From Paenibacillus sp. FSL R5-0345 (GTDB lineage Bacteria; Bacillota; Bacilli; Paenibacillales; Paenibacillaceae), in the NCBI RefSeq assembly GCF_000758585.1, contig NZ_CP009281.1:5332001-5396000 (forward strand): a stretch of DNA of 64,000 nucleotides. Direction: 5' to 3'. Every line of letters begins with the position of its first letter. Position 1 is the first letter of the stretch. A program made the translations under genes and the position numbers. Below the pieces are notes generated by a model. The model worked only from the letters and a program-made list of their open reading frames with translations, searched no databases and was not told where the DNA came from. This document shows positions 45,899 to 55,133 of the stretch, piece by piece.

Positions 45899-47608
45899 TT
45901 AGCCCTTTGCAGATTCCCCAGCGGCATCAGCCTTCAGCAGTGAAGGTGCTGCAGAGAATAGCTCGCCAGCTACTGCAGGAAGCCTTACATCTGCTGTATC
46001 GGCACCAAACAGATGACGGAACACTTCTTCCACCGTTTCCATAGGTATGACTCGTAGAGGCGCGAGATCAGCGAATAAGGACTGCCAGTTTTCTTTTGGA
46101 ATAAGCACCGTAGTAGCTCCCGCTTGAAAAGCAGCCTCCACCTTCGCAATTACACCACCAACAGGCTTCACGCGGCCATGTATGCCTATCTCACCAGTGA
46201 TCGCTACTGTATTGTCCACGGGTAGACCACGAATGGCGGAGACGATAGCCACCGCCATCGCAACCCCTGCAGAAGGTCCGTCAATCGGTGTACCCCCAGG
46301 GAAGTTGACATGCAGATCATAACGGTCCGGCTCCAGATTCATGGTGCGCAGTACGGTCAATACATTCTCAACCGAACCTTTGGCCATGCTCTTTCTCCGA
46401 ATCGTGCGAGAACCTCCACCAATCTCTTCCTCATCTACTACTCCGGTTACGTTCAGTCTACCTTGACCATTCTGCGCAGGCGCTGCGGATACCTCGATTT
46501 CGAGCAAGGTGCCCATTCCTGGTCCATACACTGCGAGCCCATTAACTAATCCAATCTGAGGCGCCGAAGGAATCTTGCGTTCTGTACGAAGTGGAAGCTG
46601 GCTACTGCCTGCTACCCATTCTACATCAGCAGCGTTTAGCGTATCTCTTTGCTCAGTTAGCGCTAATCCAGCTGCGAGCTGAATCATATTAACCGCCTCC
46701 CGGCCATTTGTTGCATATTGCTGCACTACAGTGACAGCATCCGGGCTTGGCTTCAGTCCGATCTTCTGTATCGCGTCACGCGCGATGACTGCAATCTCAT
46801 CCGGCAATAGCGGACGGAAATAAATCTCCATGCAGCGCGAGCGCAGCGCGGGAGAGATCTCATCCGGGGAACGCGTAGTAGCGCCAACTAACCGGAAATC
46901 AGCGGGTAAGCCATTTTGAAAAATATCATGAATATAAGCCGGAGTGTTATTATCCTCCGAATTATAATATGCGCTCTCTAATAGCACCTTCCGGTCCTCC
47001 AGCACCTTTAAGAGCTTATTCATCTGAATGGGGTGAAGCTCACCGATCTCATCCAGAAAGAGAATCCCGCCATGCGCCTTCGTCACCGCTCCCGGCTTCG
47101 GTTGTGGCACACCCGCCACGCCCATAGCTCCGGCGCCCTGATAAATAGGATCATGCACCGATCCGATTAACGGGTCGGCAATACCACGCTCATCAAAACG
47201 AGCGGTTGTGGCATCGATCTCTGTGAATTTGGCGTCACTTTTAAAAGGGGAAAGAACATTTTTTTTCGCCTCTTCCATGACTACACGCGCTGCGGCAGTC
47301 TTGCCAACTCCTGGCGGACCATAGATAATTACATGCTGCGGGTTAGCGCTGCATAGTGCGGCCTTCAGGGCGCGCAGCCCGTCTTTTTGCCCGACAATAT
47401 CTCCAATAGAAGCCGGCCTAGTTTTCTCCGACAATGGTTTGGTCAGTGAAATCATTCGCATTTTTCGAAGTTTATCCAATTCCTTGCGCGACTCTCGTTC
47501 TACCGCTGTCTTGTTTGTCTTTTGACCCCGCAGCAGATTCCAAAAGTATACGCCGATAACCAGCGCGAAAAAGAGCTGCACGATCATCACAACTATACTT
47601 AATTCCAT
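45899..47608 (-). CDS. lonB: ATP-dependent protease LonB, membrane-anchored
   Basis: 569 residues. One N-terminal membrane helix (about 5-25), no LonA-type substrate domain, an AAA+ domain with G-P-P-G-V-G-K-T-A and L-F-L-D-E-I-G-E-L, and the Lon peptidase domain with the catalytic serine in I-D-G-P-S-A-G-V and lysine in G-V-I-A-K-V-E-A-A. In Bacillus LonB is made in the forespore and degrades regulators there. AGGAGGATG precedes the ATG. Its own terminator separates it from lonA. Confidence 0.96.
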   Translation of the reverse strand: MELSIVVMIVQLFFALVIGVYFWNLLRGQKTNKTAVERESRKELDKLRKMRMISLTKPLSEKTRPASIGDIVGQKDGLRALKAALCSANPQHVIIYGPPGVGKTAAARVVMEEAKKNVLSPFKSDAKFTEIDATTARFDERGIADPLIGSVHDPIYQGAGAMGVAGVPQPKPGAVTKAHGGILFLDEIGELHPIQMNKLLKVLEDRKVLLESAYYNSEDNNTPAYIHDIFQNGLPADFRLVGATTRSPDEISPALRSRCMEIYFRPLLPDEIAVIARDAIQKIGLKPSPDAVTVVQQYATNGREAVNMIQLAAGLALTEQRDTLNAADVEWVAGSSQLPLRTERKIPSAPQIGLVNGLAVYGPGMGTLLEIEVSAAPAQNGQGRLNVTGVVDEEEIGGGSRTIRRKSMAKGSVENVLTVLRTMNLEPDRYDLHVNFPGGTPIDGPSAGVAMAVAIVSAIRGLPVDNTVAITGEIGIHGRVKPVGGVIAKVEAAFQAGATTVLIPKENWQSLFADLAPLRVIPMETVEEVFRHLFGADTADVRLPAVAGELFSAAPSLLKADAAGESAKG

Positions 47609-47727
47609 AGGTCATCCTCCTGTTTCGTTCAGTCTACCTTTCCACCTTTGGCTACTATTAGGTAGTATAGCCGTTTCGGTAATTAGTAAACGCACAATTG
47701 AGGATTTGTTGAATTGAGTATCTCCAT

Positions 47728-48358
47728 GCGCCGAATTCGCTTAGTACGCAGAGTATCCTTTGGTTTGGAATGGGGATGCCATTGCTTGCTTACCGACAAT
47801 TGCGGAAATCCTCCCTGATTATTCGTTATATATGCCCTCTACGCTGACAATTGTGGAATTTCTCCCTGATTATTCGCTCAGAAGGGCTCAAAATGTGGAA
47901 ATCGCCCATTAATTAGGGAGTTTTTCCGCAATCTAGCCCATTTCGAGCAATATCAAGCATAGATCAGGGAGAATTTTCCTAATTAGTTGGCGTCCATCGG
48001 TATCCAAACTTTGCTCCATTCTCCACACTCGTTAAGCACGCAAAGCAACCTTCAGATGGATAAGTACCTTGATTACTCTACAGCCCTCGGTATCCAAACT
48101 TTGCTCCATTCTTCACACTCGCTAAGCACGCAAAGTAACCTTCAGAATAGTATGCCGATTGCCGATAATTGCGGAAATCCTCCCTGATTATTCGTCGTAT
48201 TTGCTCCCTACGCTCACAATTGCGGAATTTCTCCCTGATTATTCGCTCAGAAGGGCTCAAAACGTGGAAATCGCCCATTAATTAGGGAGTTTTTCCGCAA
48301 TCTAGCCCATTTCGAGCAATATCAAGCATAGATCAGGGAGAATTTCCCTAATTACTTG
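47728..48358. repeat. Composite intergenic repeat block: two 197-bp copies and two to three 60-bp copies
   Basis: A 197-bp sequence at 47793-47989 recurs nearly unchanged at 48162-48358; the last 130 bases are almost identical. A 60-bp sequence at 47997-48056 recurs at 48087-48146 with three differences, and a more diverged third copy is at about 47728-47770. Inside each 197-bp copy are four short units (GGAAATCCTCCCTGATTATTCG, in both orientations) spaced about 50 bases apart, so that each copy can fold into a long hairpin. The block fills most of the 780 bases between lonB and the nuclease-like gene; there is no credible gene here. Confidence 0.9.
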
Positions 48359-48387
48359 TCACTACTTCACACTTTGCTACATTCTGC

Positions 48388-49059
48388 TCAATCCCAATAA
48401 TAAAGAACATCACGTGCCAGTTTATACTCAACATTTTTGACGCCAACTCCCCTTCTTACTGGAGCCAGCCAGCCTTTTTCGCATAAATTAACTAACATCG
48501 TTCGTACAGTCTTGGGATCTAACCCAAAGTAATCTGACACATCTTTTGGACGCACTGTCCCAGCTTTGCGGACAACTAAACGGATAATTTCCTTCTCAGC
48601 GAGTAGAAGTCTACCACCCGGTGCACTAACAACCTGATGTCGACTTAGCGCCATAGTCAGCAACGTGATGCATAAATCAGACCGCTCGTTCACATCATCA
48701 TAGGCAAATGAAATTACTTGGTACCCCATCCCGTACAGGAAAGTTTCACGATTCAGCTCATTGCTATACTTTTGTCGGTCCATGTCTCGTACATGTGCTG
48801 CATAACCCTTGATCTCGAACAACAGCTTCACTGGTCCTGGCAAATACGCAAAGTCAGCAAAGTATGATCGTCCGCGCCAATCCAGCACCTCATACTCCGG
48901 ATGCAGATCATTGAAGTCCCCACGAAGTGGCCACCATACATTCTGCAAAAACATTTCTTCGGCATGACGATGTCCTCTCTCCAACCTCCCCCGCCTTTCA
49001 CCTGTCCTACTTGTTAGATGTTGCTCAATAAATGTTTCATGGGCTTGTTCATAATTCAT
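48388..49059 (-). CDS. PD-(D/E)XK nuclease-like protein with C-terminal winged helix
   Basis: A 223-residue protein I cannot assign to a named family. The first part has an R-H-A-E-E-M-F-L-Q-N-V-W-W-P helix, then L-D-W-R-G-R-S-Y-F-A-D-F-A-Y and L-L-F-E-I-K-G-Y: the D...E-x-K spacing is that of the PD-(D/E)XK nuclease core. The C-terminal third (from about residue 150) looks like a winged-helix domain (KEIIRLVVRKAGTVRPKDV, then F-G-L-D-P-K-T-V-R-T-M-L-V-N-L-C-E-K-G-W). AGGGGGA precedes the ATG. It is alone between the ispG terminator and the repeat block, which is unusual in an otherwise conserved Bacillales neighbourhood. A DNA-repair or restriction-like role is inference. Confidence 0.85.
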   Translation of the reverse strand: MNYEQAHETFIEQHLTSRTGERRGRLERGHRHAEEMFLQNVWWPLRGDFNDLHPEYEVLDWRGRSYFADFAYLPGPVKLLFEIKGYAAHVRDMDRQKYSNELNRETFLYGMGYQVISFAYDDVNERSDLCITLLTMALSRHQVVSAPGGRLLLAEKEIIRLVVRKAGTVRPKDVSDYFGLDPKTVRTMLVNLCEKGWLAPVRRGVGVKNVEYKLARDVLYYWD

Positions 49060-49090
49060 CCGATGTTCCCCCTATATAATTAATTTCACG

Positions 49091-49149
49091 AAAAAAAAAG
49101 AACGCCCCGTTCCCACCACCGGATAAACCAGGGTGTAACAGGGCGTTCT
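49091..49149 (-). terminator. Rho-independent terminator of ispG
   Basis: AGAACGCCC (49099-49107) and GGGCGTTCT (49141-49149), with further inner pairing CACC/GGTG, form a long stem. On the minus strand nine T follow. Confidence 0.93.
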
Positions 49150-49193
49150 TCGCCACCTATTATTAACGAATCATAAATTCGTAAAAGACCAGA

Positions 49194-50321
49194 TTACTTC
49201 GATTGCACTGGAGGTGCAAGATTAGCGTGTGCACGGCCTGGAATTTCACCAGTTGCCTCATATGCCACAACAATCGCATCAATTTCCTTCTTCAGCTCGT
49301 TCACTAGTTCCGCTTCAGGGACTTTACGAATCATTTGTCCGTAACGGAACAACAAACCTTCCCCACGGGCACCCGCAATACCGATATCTGCTTCACGTGC
49401 CTCACCAGGACCATTAACGGCGCAGCCAAGCACGGAAACTTTAATAGGCACCTTAAGCTTCGAAATGTATTCTTCCACCTCATTAGCGATGGAGAAAAGA
49501 TCGATATCCAGTCGGCCGCAAGTTGGACAAGAGATCAGCGTCGCCGCGTTAGAGATCAGACCAAAGGTCTTCAGCAGCTCACGCGCTACCTTCACTTCTT
49601 CCACTGGGTCAGCGCTAAGCGAGATACGCAGTGTGCTGCCGATGCCCATAGAGAGCAGTGCACCAATACCCGCAGAGCTCTTTACTGTACCGGCAAACAA
49701 TGTGCCGGATTCAGTAATCCCGAGGTGCAGCGGATAAGGAATGACTTCCGCAGCCTGACGGTAAGCTTCGATGGCCATAGGCACATCGGATGCTTTTAAA
49801 GATACGATAATGTCGTGGAAATCCAGCTCTTCCAGAATGCCAATATGGTATAACGCACTTTCTACCATAGCTTCTGGAGTCGGGTATCCGTATTTCTCCA
49901 AGAGATGATTCTCCAAAGAACCGGCGTTTACACCAATCCGAATCGGAATTCCTTTTTCTTTACACGCTTTAACTACCGCTTCTACCTTCTCACGACGACC
50001 GATATTGCCCGGATTAATCCGTACTTTATCGATGCCGTTCTCAATAGCCATCAGCGCAAGCTTATAGTTAAAATGAATATCCGCTACGAGTGGGATATGA
50101 ATCTGCTTCTTGATCTCCTTAATCGCGGCGGCTGCCTCTTCATTGTTGACAGTAACGCGTACCAGTTGGCAGCCTGCTTCCTCAAGCCGTAAAATTTCGG
50201 CTACAGTAGCCTCCACATCAGCTGTTTTGGTTGTACACATGCTTTGAATCGCAACCTCGTTGTTTCCCCCAATAATGAGCCCGCCAACATTGACAGGACG
50301 GGTTTGGTGTCTCAAGAACAT
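49194..50321 (-). CDS. ispG: 4-hydroxy-3-methylbut-2-en-1-yl diphosphate synthase
   Basis: IspG (GcpE) carries out the next-to-last step of the methylerythritol phosphate isoprenoid pathway and needs a [4Fe-4S] cluster. The 375 residues show V-A-I-Q-S-M-C-T-T-K-T near the start, the cluster cysteines in I-S-C-P-T-C-G-R and L-G-C-A-V-N-G-P-G-E. I start at ATG 50321 with GGGGGAG; a reading from 50363 adds 14 residues upstream of the ribosome binding site. It has its own strong terminator. Confidence 0.97.
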   Translation of the reverse strand: MFLRHQTRPVNVGGLIIGGNNEVAIQSMCTTKTADVEATVAEILRLEEAGCQLVRVTVNNEEAAAAIKEIKKQIHIPLVADIHFNYKLALMAIENGIDKVRINPGNIGRREKVEAVVKACKEKGIPIRIGVNAGSLENHLLEKYGYPTPEAMVESALYHIGILEELDFHDIIVSLKASDVPMAIEAYRQAAEVIPYPLHLGITESGTLFAGTVKSSAGIGALLSMGIGSTLRISLSADPVEEVKVARELLKTFGLISNAATLISCPTCGRLDIDLFSIANEVEEYISKLKVPIKVSVLGCAVNGPGEAREADIGIAGARGEGLLFRYGQMIRKVPEAELVNELKKEIDAIVVAYEATGEIPGRAHANLAPPVQSK

Positions 50322-50430
50322 GATTTTTCTCCCCCATAACGCCAAAGCTCCACCCCTTCGCAACCGCTAGTGAAGCGGGATAAGCGGAAGAAAGGTGGAG
50401 ACAGTGACATGTATTGTTAAGGTAAGCGAC

Positions 50431-51687
50431 TTACGCGCTTTCCTCTTTCTTTTTGTCTTTCTTAAGGTTCAATTCAGGCAAAGCCTTCTCTTGAACGACC
50501 TGCTCCGTGATCACACAATCCTTGATATCATCGCGTGAAGGAACTTCATACATCACATCAAGCATGATGCTCTCAATAATCGCGCGCAGTCCACGGGCTC
50601 CCGTATTGCGTTTGATCGCTTCCTTGGCAATTGCTTCAAGTGCCAACGGTTCGAACTTCAGCGCTACGTTATCCATTTCCAGCAGCTTGATGTATTGTTT
50701 CGTGAGTGCATTCTTAGGCTCGGAAAGGATACGCACCAGCGTATTCTCATCAAGCGGCTCCAAAGTCGAGATAACCGGTAGACGGCCTACAAATTCAGGA
50801 ATTAATCCGAATTTGAGCAAGTCTTCAGGCAATACCATCGACAAATATTCGCCAGGCTTGAGATCCTTTTGTCCTTCAACCGCTGCGTTGAAGCCAATGA
50901 CTTTTTTACCAATACGGCGTTTAATCATTTGCTCCAGACCGTCAAAGGCACCGCCAACGATGAACAAAATGTTCGTCGTGTCGATTTGAATAAACTCCTG
51001 ATGTGGATGCTTACGTCCACCTTGTGGAGGTACAGAAGCAACTGTTCCTTCCAGAATCTTCAGAAGCGCTTGCTGAACACCTTCACCGGATACGTCACGA
51101 GTAATGGACGGGTTCTCGGATTTACGTGCCACTTTATCAATCTCATCAATATAGATAATGCCGCGTTCGGCTTTCTCCACATCATAATCTGCTGCTTGAA
51201 TCAGCTTAAGCAGAATGTTCTCAACATCCTCGCCGACATACCCAGCTTCCGTTAGGGAAGTAGCGTCTGCAATAGCAAAAGGAACGTTGATAATCTTCGC
51301 CATCGTCTGTGCAAGCAAGGTTTTACCCGAACCTGTTGGACCAAGCAAGAGAATATTACTCTTTGTCAATTCAACATCTTCGATCTTGCTTTGGCTGTTC
51401 ACACGTTTATAGTGATTGTAAACCGCAACAGACAGCGATTTCTTCGCTTGTTCTTGACCGATTACATATTGATCCAAAATGTCGCGGATTTCCTTTGGTT
51501 TTGGGATATCCTTCAGATCAAGCTCTTCCTCATGACCGAGCTCTTCTTCCACGATTTCCGTGCAAAGCTCGATACATTCGTCACATATATAAACGCCCGG
51601 TCCTGCTACAAGCTTACGAACCTGCTCTTGTGATTTGCCGCAAAAAGAACATTTCAATTGCCCTTTTTCATCATTAAATTTAAACAT
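50431..51687 (-). CDS. clpX: ATP-dependent Clp protease ATPase subunit ClpX
   Basis: The hexameric AAA+ unfoldase that feeds ClpP. The 418 residues hold an N-terminal C4 zinc finger (C-S-F-C-G-K and C-D-E-C-I-E-L-C), Walker A GPTGSGKTLLAQT, Walker B IIYIDEIDK, and the pore loop G-Y-V-G-E-D; the ClpP-binding I/L-G-F loop is visible as K-V-I-G-F-N. AAGGGG precedes the ATG. It lies 12 bases after clpP, so both subunits are made together, unlike in Bacillus subtilis, where clpP is elsewhere. Confidence 0.98.
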   Translation of the reverse strand: MFKFNDEKGQLKCSFCGKSQEQVRKLVAGPGVYICDECIELCTEIVEEELGHEEELDLKDIPKPKEIRDILDQYVIGQEQAKKSLSVAVYNHYKRVNSQSKIEDVELTKSNILLLGPTGSGKTLLAQTMAKIINVPFAIADATSLTEAGYVGEDVENILLKLIQAADYDVEKAERGIIYIDEIDKVARKSENPSITRDVSGEGVQQALLKILEGTVASVPPQGGRKHPHQEFIQIDTTNILFIVGGAFDGLEQMIKRRIGKKVIGFNAAVEGQKDLKPGEYLSMVLPEDLLKFGLIPEFVGRLPVISTLEPLDENTLVRILSEPKNALTKQYIKLLEMDNVALKFEPLALEAIAKEAIKRNTGARGLRAIIESIMLDVMYEVPSRDDIKDCVITEQVVQEKALPELNLKKDKKKEESA

Positions 51688-51699
51688 CTAACCACCCCT

Positions 51700-52290
51700 T
51701 TAAGATTTCATCGGTGAAGAAAGAACCTGGTCAATAAGCCCATATTCCTTGGCTTCTTCCGCGCTCATGAAGTTATCGCGGTCTGTGTCCCGTTCGATTT
51801 TTTCAAGGGGCTGACCTGTGCGATCTACATAAATTTGATTCAACTTCTGTTTCGTCTTGAGGATCCAATCGGTATGAATCCAAATGTCGGACGCTTGACC
51901 TTGAACACCACCGAGCGGTTGATGAATCATAACTTCGCTGTTAGTCAGCGCATATCTTTTGCCCGGAGCCCCAGCTGTTAGAAGGAGCGATCCCATGCTT
52001 GCCGCCATTCCTACACAAATGGTTGAAACATCCGGTTTGATATATTGCATCGTATCGTATATACCCATGCCGGCTGTTACTGAACCACCGGGTGAGTTGA
52101 GGTACAAGTGAATGTCCTTCTCGGGATCATCTGCTGCAAGGAACAGCAGTTGAGCAATAACCAGATTGGCGACATCATCGTCAATCGCACTGCTTAAGAA
52201 AATAATGCGATCCTTGAGCAATCTGGAATAGATATCGTATGAACGTTCCCCACGACTTGTTGATTCCACAACCATTGGTACCAGACTCAT
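51700..52290 (-). CDS. clpP: ATP-dependent Clp protease proteolytic subunit ClpP
   Basis: A 196-residue serine protease with the catalytic serine S98 in GMAASMGS, histidine H123 in MIHQPLGG and the aspartate in E-R-D-T-D-R-D near residue 172; N-S-P-G-G-S is also typical. GAGGTTGGTGG precedes the ATG. No CtsR box was seen upstream. The gene lies between tig and clpX, an arrangement common in bacteria but not in Bacillus subtilis. Confidence 0.98.
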   Translation of the reverse strand: MSLVPMVVESTSRGERSYDIYSRLLKDRIIFLSSAIDDDVANLVIAQLLFLAADDPEKDIHLYLNSPGGSVTAGMGIYDTMQYIKPDVSTICVGMAASMGSLLLTAGAPGKRYALTNSEVMIHQPLGGVQGQASDIWIHTDWILKTKQKLNQIYVDRTGQPLEKIERDTDRDNFMSAEEAKEYGLIDQVLSSPMKS

Positions 52291-52482
52291 GCCACCAACC
52301 TCTTTTCTCTATACAGATTAGTCTTATCGTTTCAAAAATATTTTAACACGTTCACGGCTCGATGTCATTTTTTCACTACAGCAGACCTGTCCACTGCTTG
52401 TCAATAATGATTGTCACGCCATTTTTTATTACCATACGCTCATACGAATACCTATGTACTCACATATATCTGTGGCCGAGGA

Positions 52483-52519
52483 TAAAAATAAGGCACGTAA
52501 CGAAACTTACGTGCCTTAT
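52483..52519 (-). terminator. Rho-independent terminator of tig
   Basis: ATAAGGCACGTAA (52488-52500) and TTACGTGCCTTAT (52507-52519) form a 13-bp stem; on the minus strand TTTTTATC follows. Confidence 0.88.
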
Positions 52520-52574
52520 CATATCTGTATGGAGGCCGACTTACTTGGCCGTTCTAGGTAGTGTTAAAAAAATC

Positions 52575-53909
52575 TTACTCAGCTTTAGTGTCTTCAGCAG
52601 CTGGTGCTTCTTCTACTGCTTCAACTTCTACACTGTTGCTAACAAGGAAATCAATGGTTTTGCGCAAAGAAAGTTCTTCGCTCAAGCTGCCCAGGGAACC
52701 GTTAGCTGCCAAGATGCTGCGAATTTCTTCAGGAGTACGTTTGTAAGCTTCAGCCATAGTAGCCAACTCTTCGTTAACTTCTTCTTCAGAAACTTCAATG
52801 TTCTCTTCTTTAGCGATAACTTCCAGTACCAGGTTGTTGCGAACGCGTTTTTCAGCATCGCCTTTCATTTGGTTCTGCAAGTCTTCACGTGTTTGACCGG
52901 AGAAGCTAAGGAACATATCCATGTTCATACCTTGTTGACGAAGACGAGTGTCGAAATCACGAACCATGTTCTCAACTTCGCTGTTGATCATTGCTTCTGG
53001 GATCTCAACTTCAGCGTTTGCTGCTGCTTTATCAACAACTGCGTTCTCACGAAGACCTTTCAGTTCATCCTGTTTACGGGATTCGAGCTGAGCTTTCAGA
53101 TCCGCTTTGTACTCTTCCAAAGTTTCGAATTCACTTACATCTTTAGCGAACTCATCATCGAGTGCAGGAAGTTGTTTGCGTTTGATTTCGTGCAGTTTCA
53201 CTTTGAATACTGCTTTCTTACCCGCAAGGTTCTCTGCATGATATTCTTCTGGGAAAGTAACTTCGATATCTTTGAAATCTCCAGTGGCCATTCCCACTAC
53301 TTGCTCTTCAAATCCAGGAATGAAGGAGTTGCTACCAAGCTCAAGAGAATGACGCTCAGCTTTTCCGCCTTCGAACGCTACGTCATCAACGTATCCGTCA
53401 AAATCGATCACAGCGATGTCGCCGTTAGCCGCTGCTTCTTCTTCAATTACAACGAGTTCAGCATGACGCTCTTGCAGACGAGCAAGCTCAGCGCTCAGCT
53501 CTTCTTCAGTCACTTCAGCTTTTTGTACTGGAACTTCCAGACCTTTGTAATCGCCAAGCTTCACTTCAGGTTTAACCGTGATCTTCGCTTTGAAGATAAA
53601 GGATTGACCTTTAGCAAATTGCTCAATATCAACTTCAGGACGGTCTACAGGGAAGATATCAGTTTGTTCAACTGCTTCACCGTAAGCTTCAGGAAGAAGA
53701 ATGTCGATTGCATCTTGGTACAAGCTTTCTACACCAAAACGGGATTCAAAGATCGGGCGTGGCACTTTACCTTTACGGAAGCCTGGTACGTTAGCTTTCT
53801 TAACGACTTTGTTAAAAGCTTTATCGAGTGCTGCTGCAACGCGTTCTGCGTCAACTTCTACTTCAAGAACTCCAAGGTTCTTCTCTATTTTTTCCCATGT
53901 TGCTTTCAT
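52575..53909 (-). CDS. tig: Trigger factor
   Basis: The ribosome-bound folding chaperone. The 444 residues show the ribosome-docking signature G-F-R-K-G-K-V-P in the N-terminal domain, an FKBP-type prolyl isomerase domain (about 150-240: D-I-A-V-I-D-F-D-G-Y-V-D, G-F-E-E-Q-V-V-G-M), and a helical C-terminal domain ending in an acidic tail. An unbroken 564-codon frame on the opposite strand is a shadow caused by tig codon usage. The gene lies between the YsoA-like gene and clpP as in Bacillales. Confidence 0.98.
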   Translation of the reverse strand: MKATWEKIEKNLGVLEVEVDAERVAAALDKAFNKVVKKANVPGFRKGKVPRPIFESRFGVESLYQDAIDILLPEAYGEAVEQTDIFPVDRPEVDIEQFAKGQSFIFKAKITVKPEVKLGDYKGLEVPVQKAEVTEEELSAELARLQERHAELVVIEEEAAANGDIAVIDFDGYVDDVAFEGGKAERHSLELGSNSFIPGFEEQVVGMATGDFKDIEVTFPEEYHAENLAGKKAVFKVKLHEIKRKQLPALDDEFAKDVSEFETLEEYKADLKAQLESRKQDELKGLRENAVVDKAAANAEVEIPEAMINSEVENMVRDFDTRLRQQGMNMDMFLSFSGQTREDLQNQMKGDAEKRVRNNLVLEVIAKEENIEVSEEEVNEELATMAEAYKRTPEEIRSILAANGSLGSLSEELSLRKTIDFLVSNSVEVEAVEEAPAAEDTKAE

Positions 53910-54007
53910 ATTATACTTTTCCCTCCAAAATATAGGTTCACAAGTTTACTTCAAAAAATGATACAATCCACGCACAGAATAACCATTATATTATATACAA
54001 CATTACT

Positions 54008-54940
54008 TTATTTATCAAGTAGAGAAGTCTTTACAAAACCCTTGATCGCACGATAAGCTCCCTCAAATTGAAAGCGCATGCCGTCTGTAATGCCGTACAT
54101 TCCACGAGTCTCCTCCTCTTGCCGTGTACCGTTTAAGCTCTCGGATACAAACTGGTGTAACGCCCCTGCCCAAATATCCAGCAGCGCATCTTCTCCATCC
54201 AGTAATTTCCGATAGTCCTCCGATCCATAAATCGACATGACGAACTGACCCCAGAGCTCCTGTGCAAAATAATACAGCGTAGGCTCGTGTACCTCCGCCT
54301 GCTCGGCTACCCGCTCCAGCACCTGACTCACCTGCGGTGGAAAATCCTCGGTCTGCAGCGGCACACTTTCAATCTCTACAATTGCTGTTTCGTGACCACG
54401 AATCAGATTGACCGTACCCTGCATCCCACGCCGCCGAAGGGTCTGCAGGGTACGAAATTGCAGCAGTGGGTGAACATTATCCCCCTGCAGCCAAGCCGTC
54501 AGCGCCTCATCGACTCCGCCGCCTTCCAGATAAGAAAGCTGCTCTAGTGCTAGGATTGTCGCCTCTGACAGCGGCTCATTCATTACCCGCTGCAGCAGCT
54601 TTTGAGGGTACCCCGCATCCTCGGTCATTTTTGATTTGGCCAAAAGGCGGGCCATATCTTCTTCTCTTAAATCTTCGTCTTCGGGGTGAACGGCTCCTTC
54701 TGCATCTCCATTCTGGGACGCATAGGGGAACGCCGTTTCCAGCCATTCCAGCAGAGACCGCCATTCCTCGTAATTCCGCTCTTCCTGTCCTTGACACTGC
54801 AGCAAAAAACGAAGCAGTTCCATCGCTTCCCCGTACCGTTCACTCTCCAGCATCACCGTAAGCTGGATTTGATAATAGTCCAGTGTCTTGGGAAACAGGA
54901 CGATATTTTCTTTTGTGGCGGGGGAATCTGAATCTTTAAT
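54008..54940 (-). CDS. YsoA-like protein, apparently initiated at AUU
   Basis: A 310-residue soluble protein with repeated helical segments (S-E-R-Y-G-E-A-M-E-L-L-R-F-L-L and later A-L-E-Q-L-S-Y-L-E), resembling the TPR-like YsoA that precedes tig in Bacillus subtilis; the function is unknown. The first usable ATG or GTG (54853, 54856) has no ribosome binding site. Upstream in the same frame the reading continues with I-V-L-F-P-K-T-L-D-Y-Y-Q-I-Q-L-T-V to ATT at 54940, which stands seven bases after AAGGAGG, with an in-frame TAA just before that. The 28 extra residues look coding, and no other start codon lies between apart from CTG. An AUU start is therefore the best reading. Confidence 0.75.
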   Translation of the reverse strand: MKDSDSPATKENIVLFPKTLDYYQIQLTVMLESERYGEAMELLRFLLQCQGQEERNYEEWRSLLEWLETAFPYASQNGDAEGAVHPEDEDLREEDMARLLAKSKMTEDAGYPQKLLQRVMNEPLSEATILALEQLSYLEGGGVDEALTAWLQGDNVHPLLQFRTLQTLRRRGMQGTVNLIRGHETAIVEIESVPLQTEDFPPQVSQVLERVAEQAEVHEPTLYYFAQELWGQFVMSIYGSEDYRKLLDGEDALLDIWAGALHQFVSESLNGTRQEEETRGMYGITDGMRFQFEGAYRAIKGFVKTSLLDK

Positions 54941-55073
54941 GAGGGCACCTCCTTATAGCTAATTATGTGAATTGAATTCTAAAACGTCATAAATGTTATT
55001 AAGACCTTAAGCTTCATCCGAAACTTAATAATTGTAGATTATAGCATACCCCGTACTCTTTTTAAAAAACAGC

Positions 55074-55102
55074 TTGAAAAACTTTAACGCATATGATAAG
55101 AT
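55074..55102 (+). promoter_or_regulatory. Sigma-A promoter of tRNA-Arg
   Basis: The -35 TTGAAA (55074-55079) and -10 TAAGAT (55097-55102) are separated by 17 bases; the tRNA starts 32 bases after the -10. Confidence 0.65.
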
Positions 55103-55133
55103 AAATCCTGCTTGCTTTTCAGCCAACATTCAT

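Noticed and set aside
47987..48278. Two 66-codon frames on opposite strands in the repeat block
   Set aside because: Both consist of the 60-bp and 197-bp repeats read in frame (hence repeated peptide phrases); no ribosome binding site.
52291..52360. CtsR heptad repeat upstream of clpP
   Set aside because: No GGTCAAA-type direct repeat is present; heat-shock control by CtsR is not supported from this sequence.
52362..54056. A 564-codon open frame on the plus strand
   Set aside because: It lies exactly opposite tig, crosses the tig terminator, is F/S/L-rich without domains, and has no ribosome binding site. It is a codon-bias shadow.
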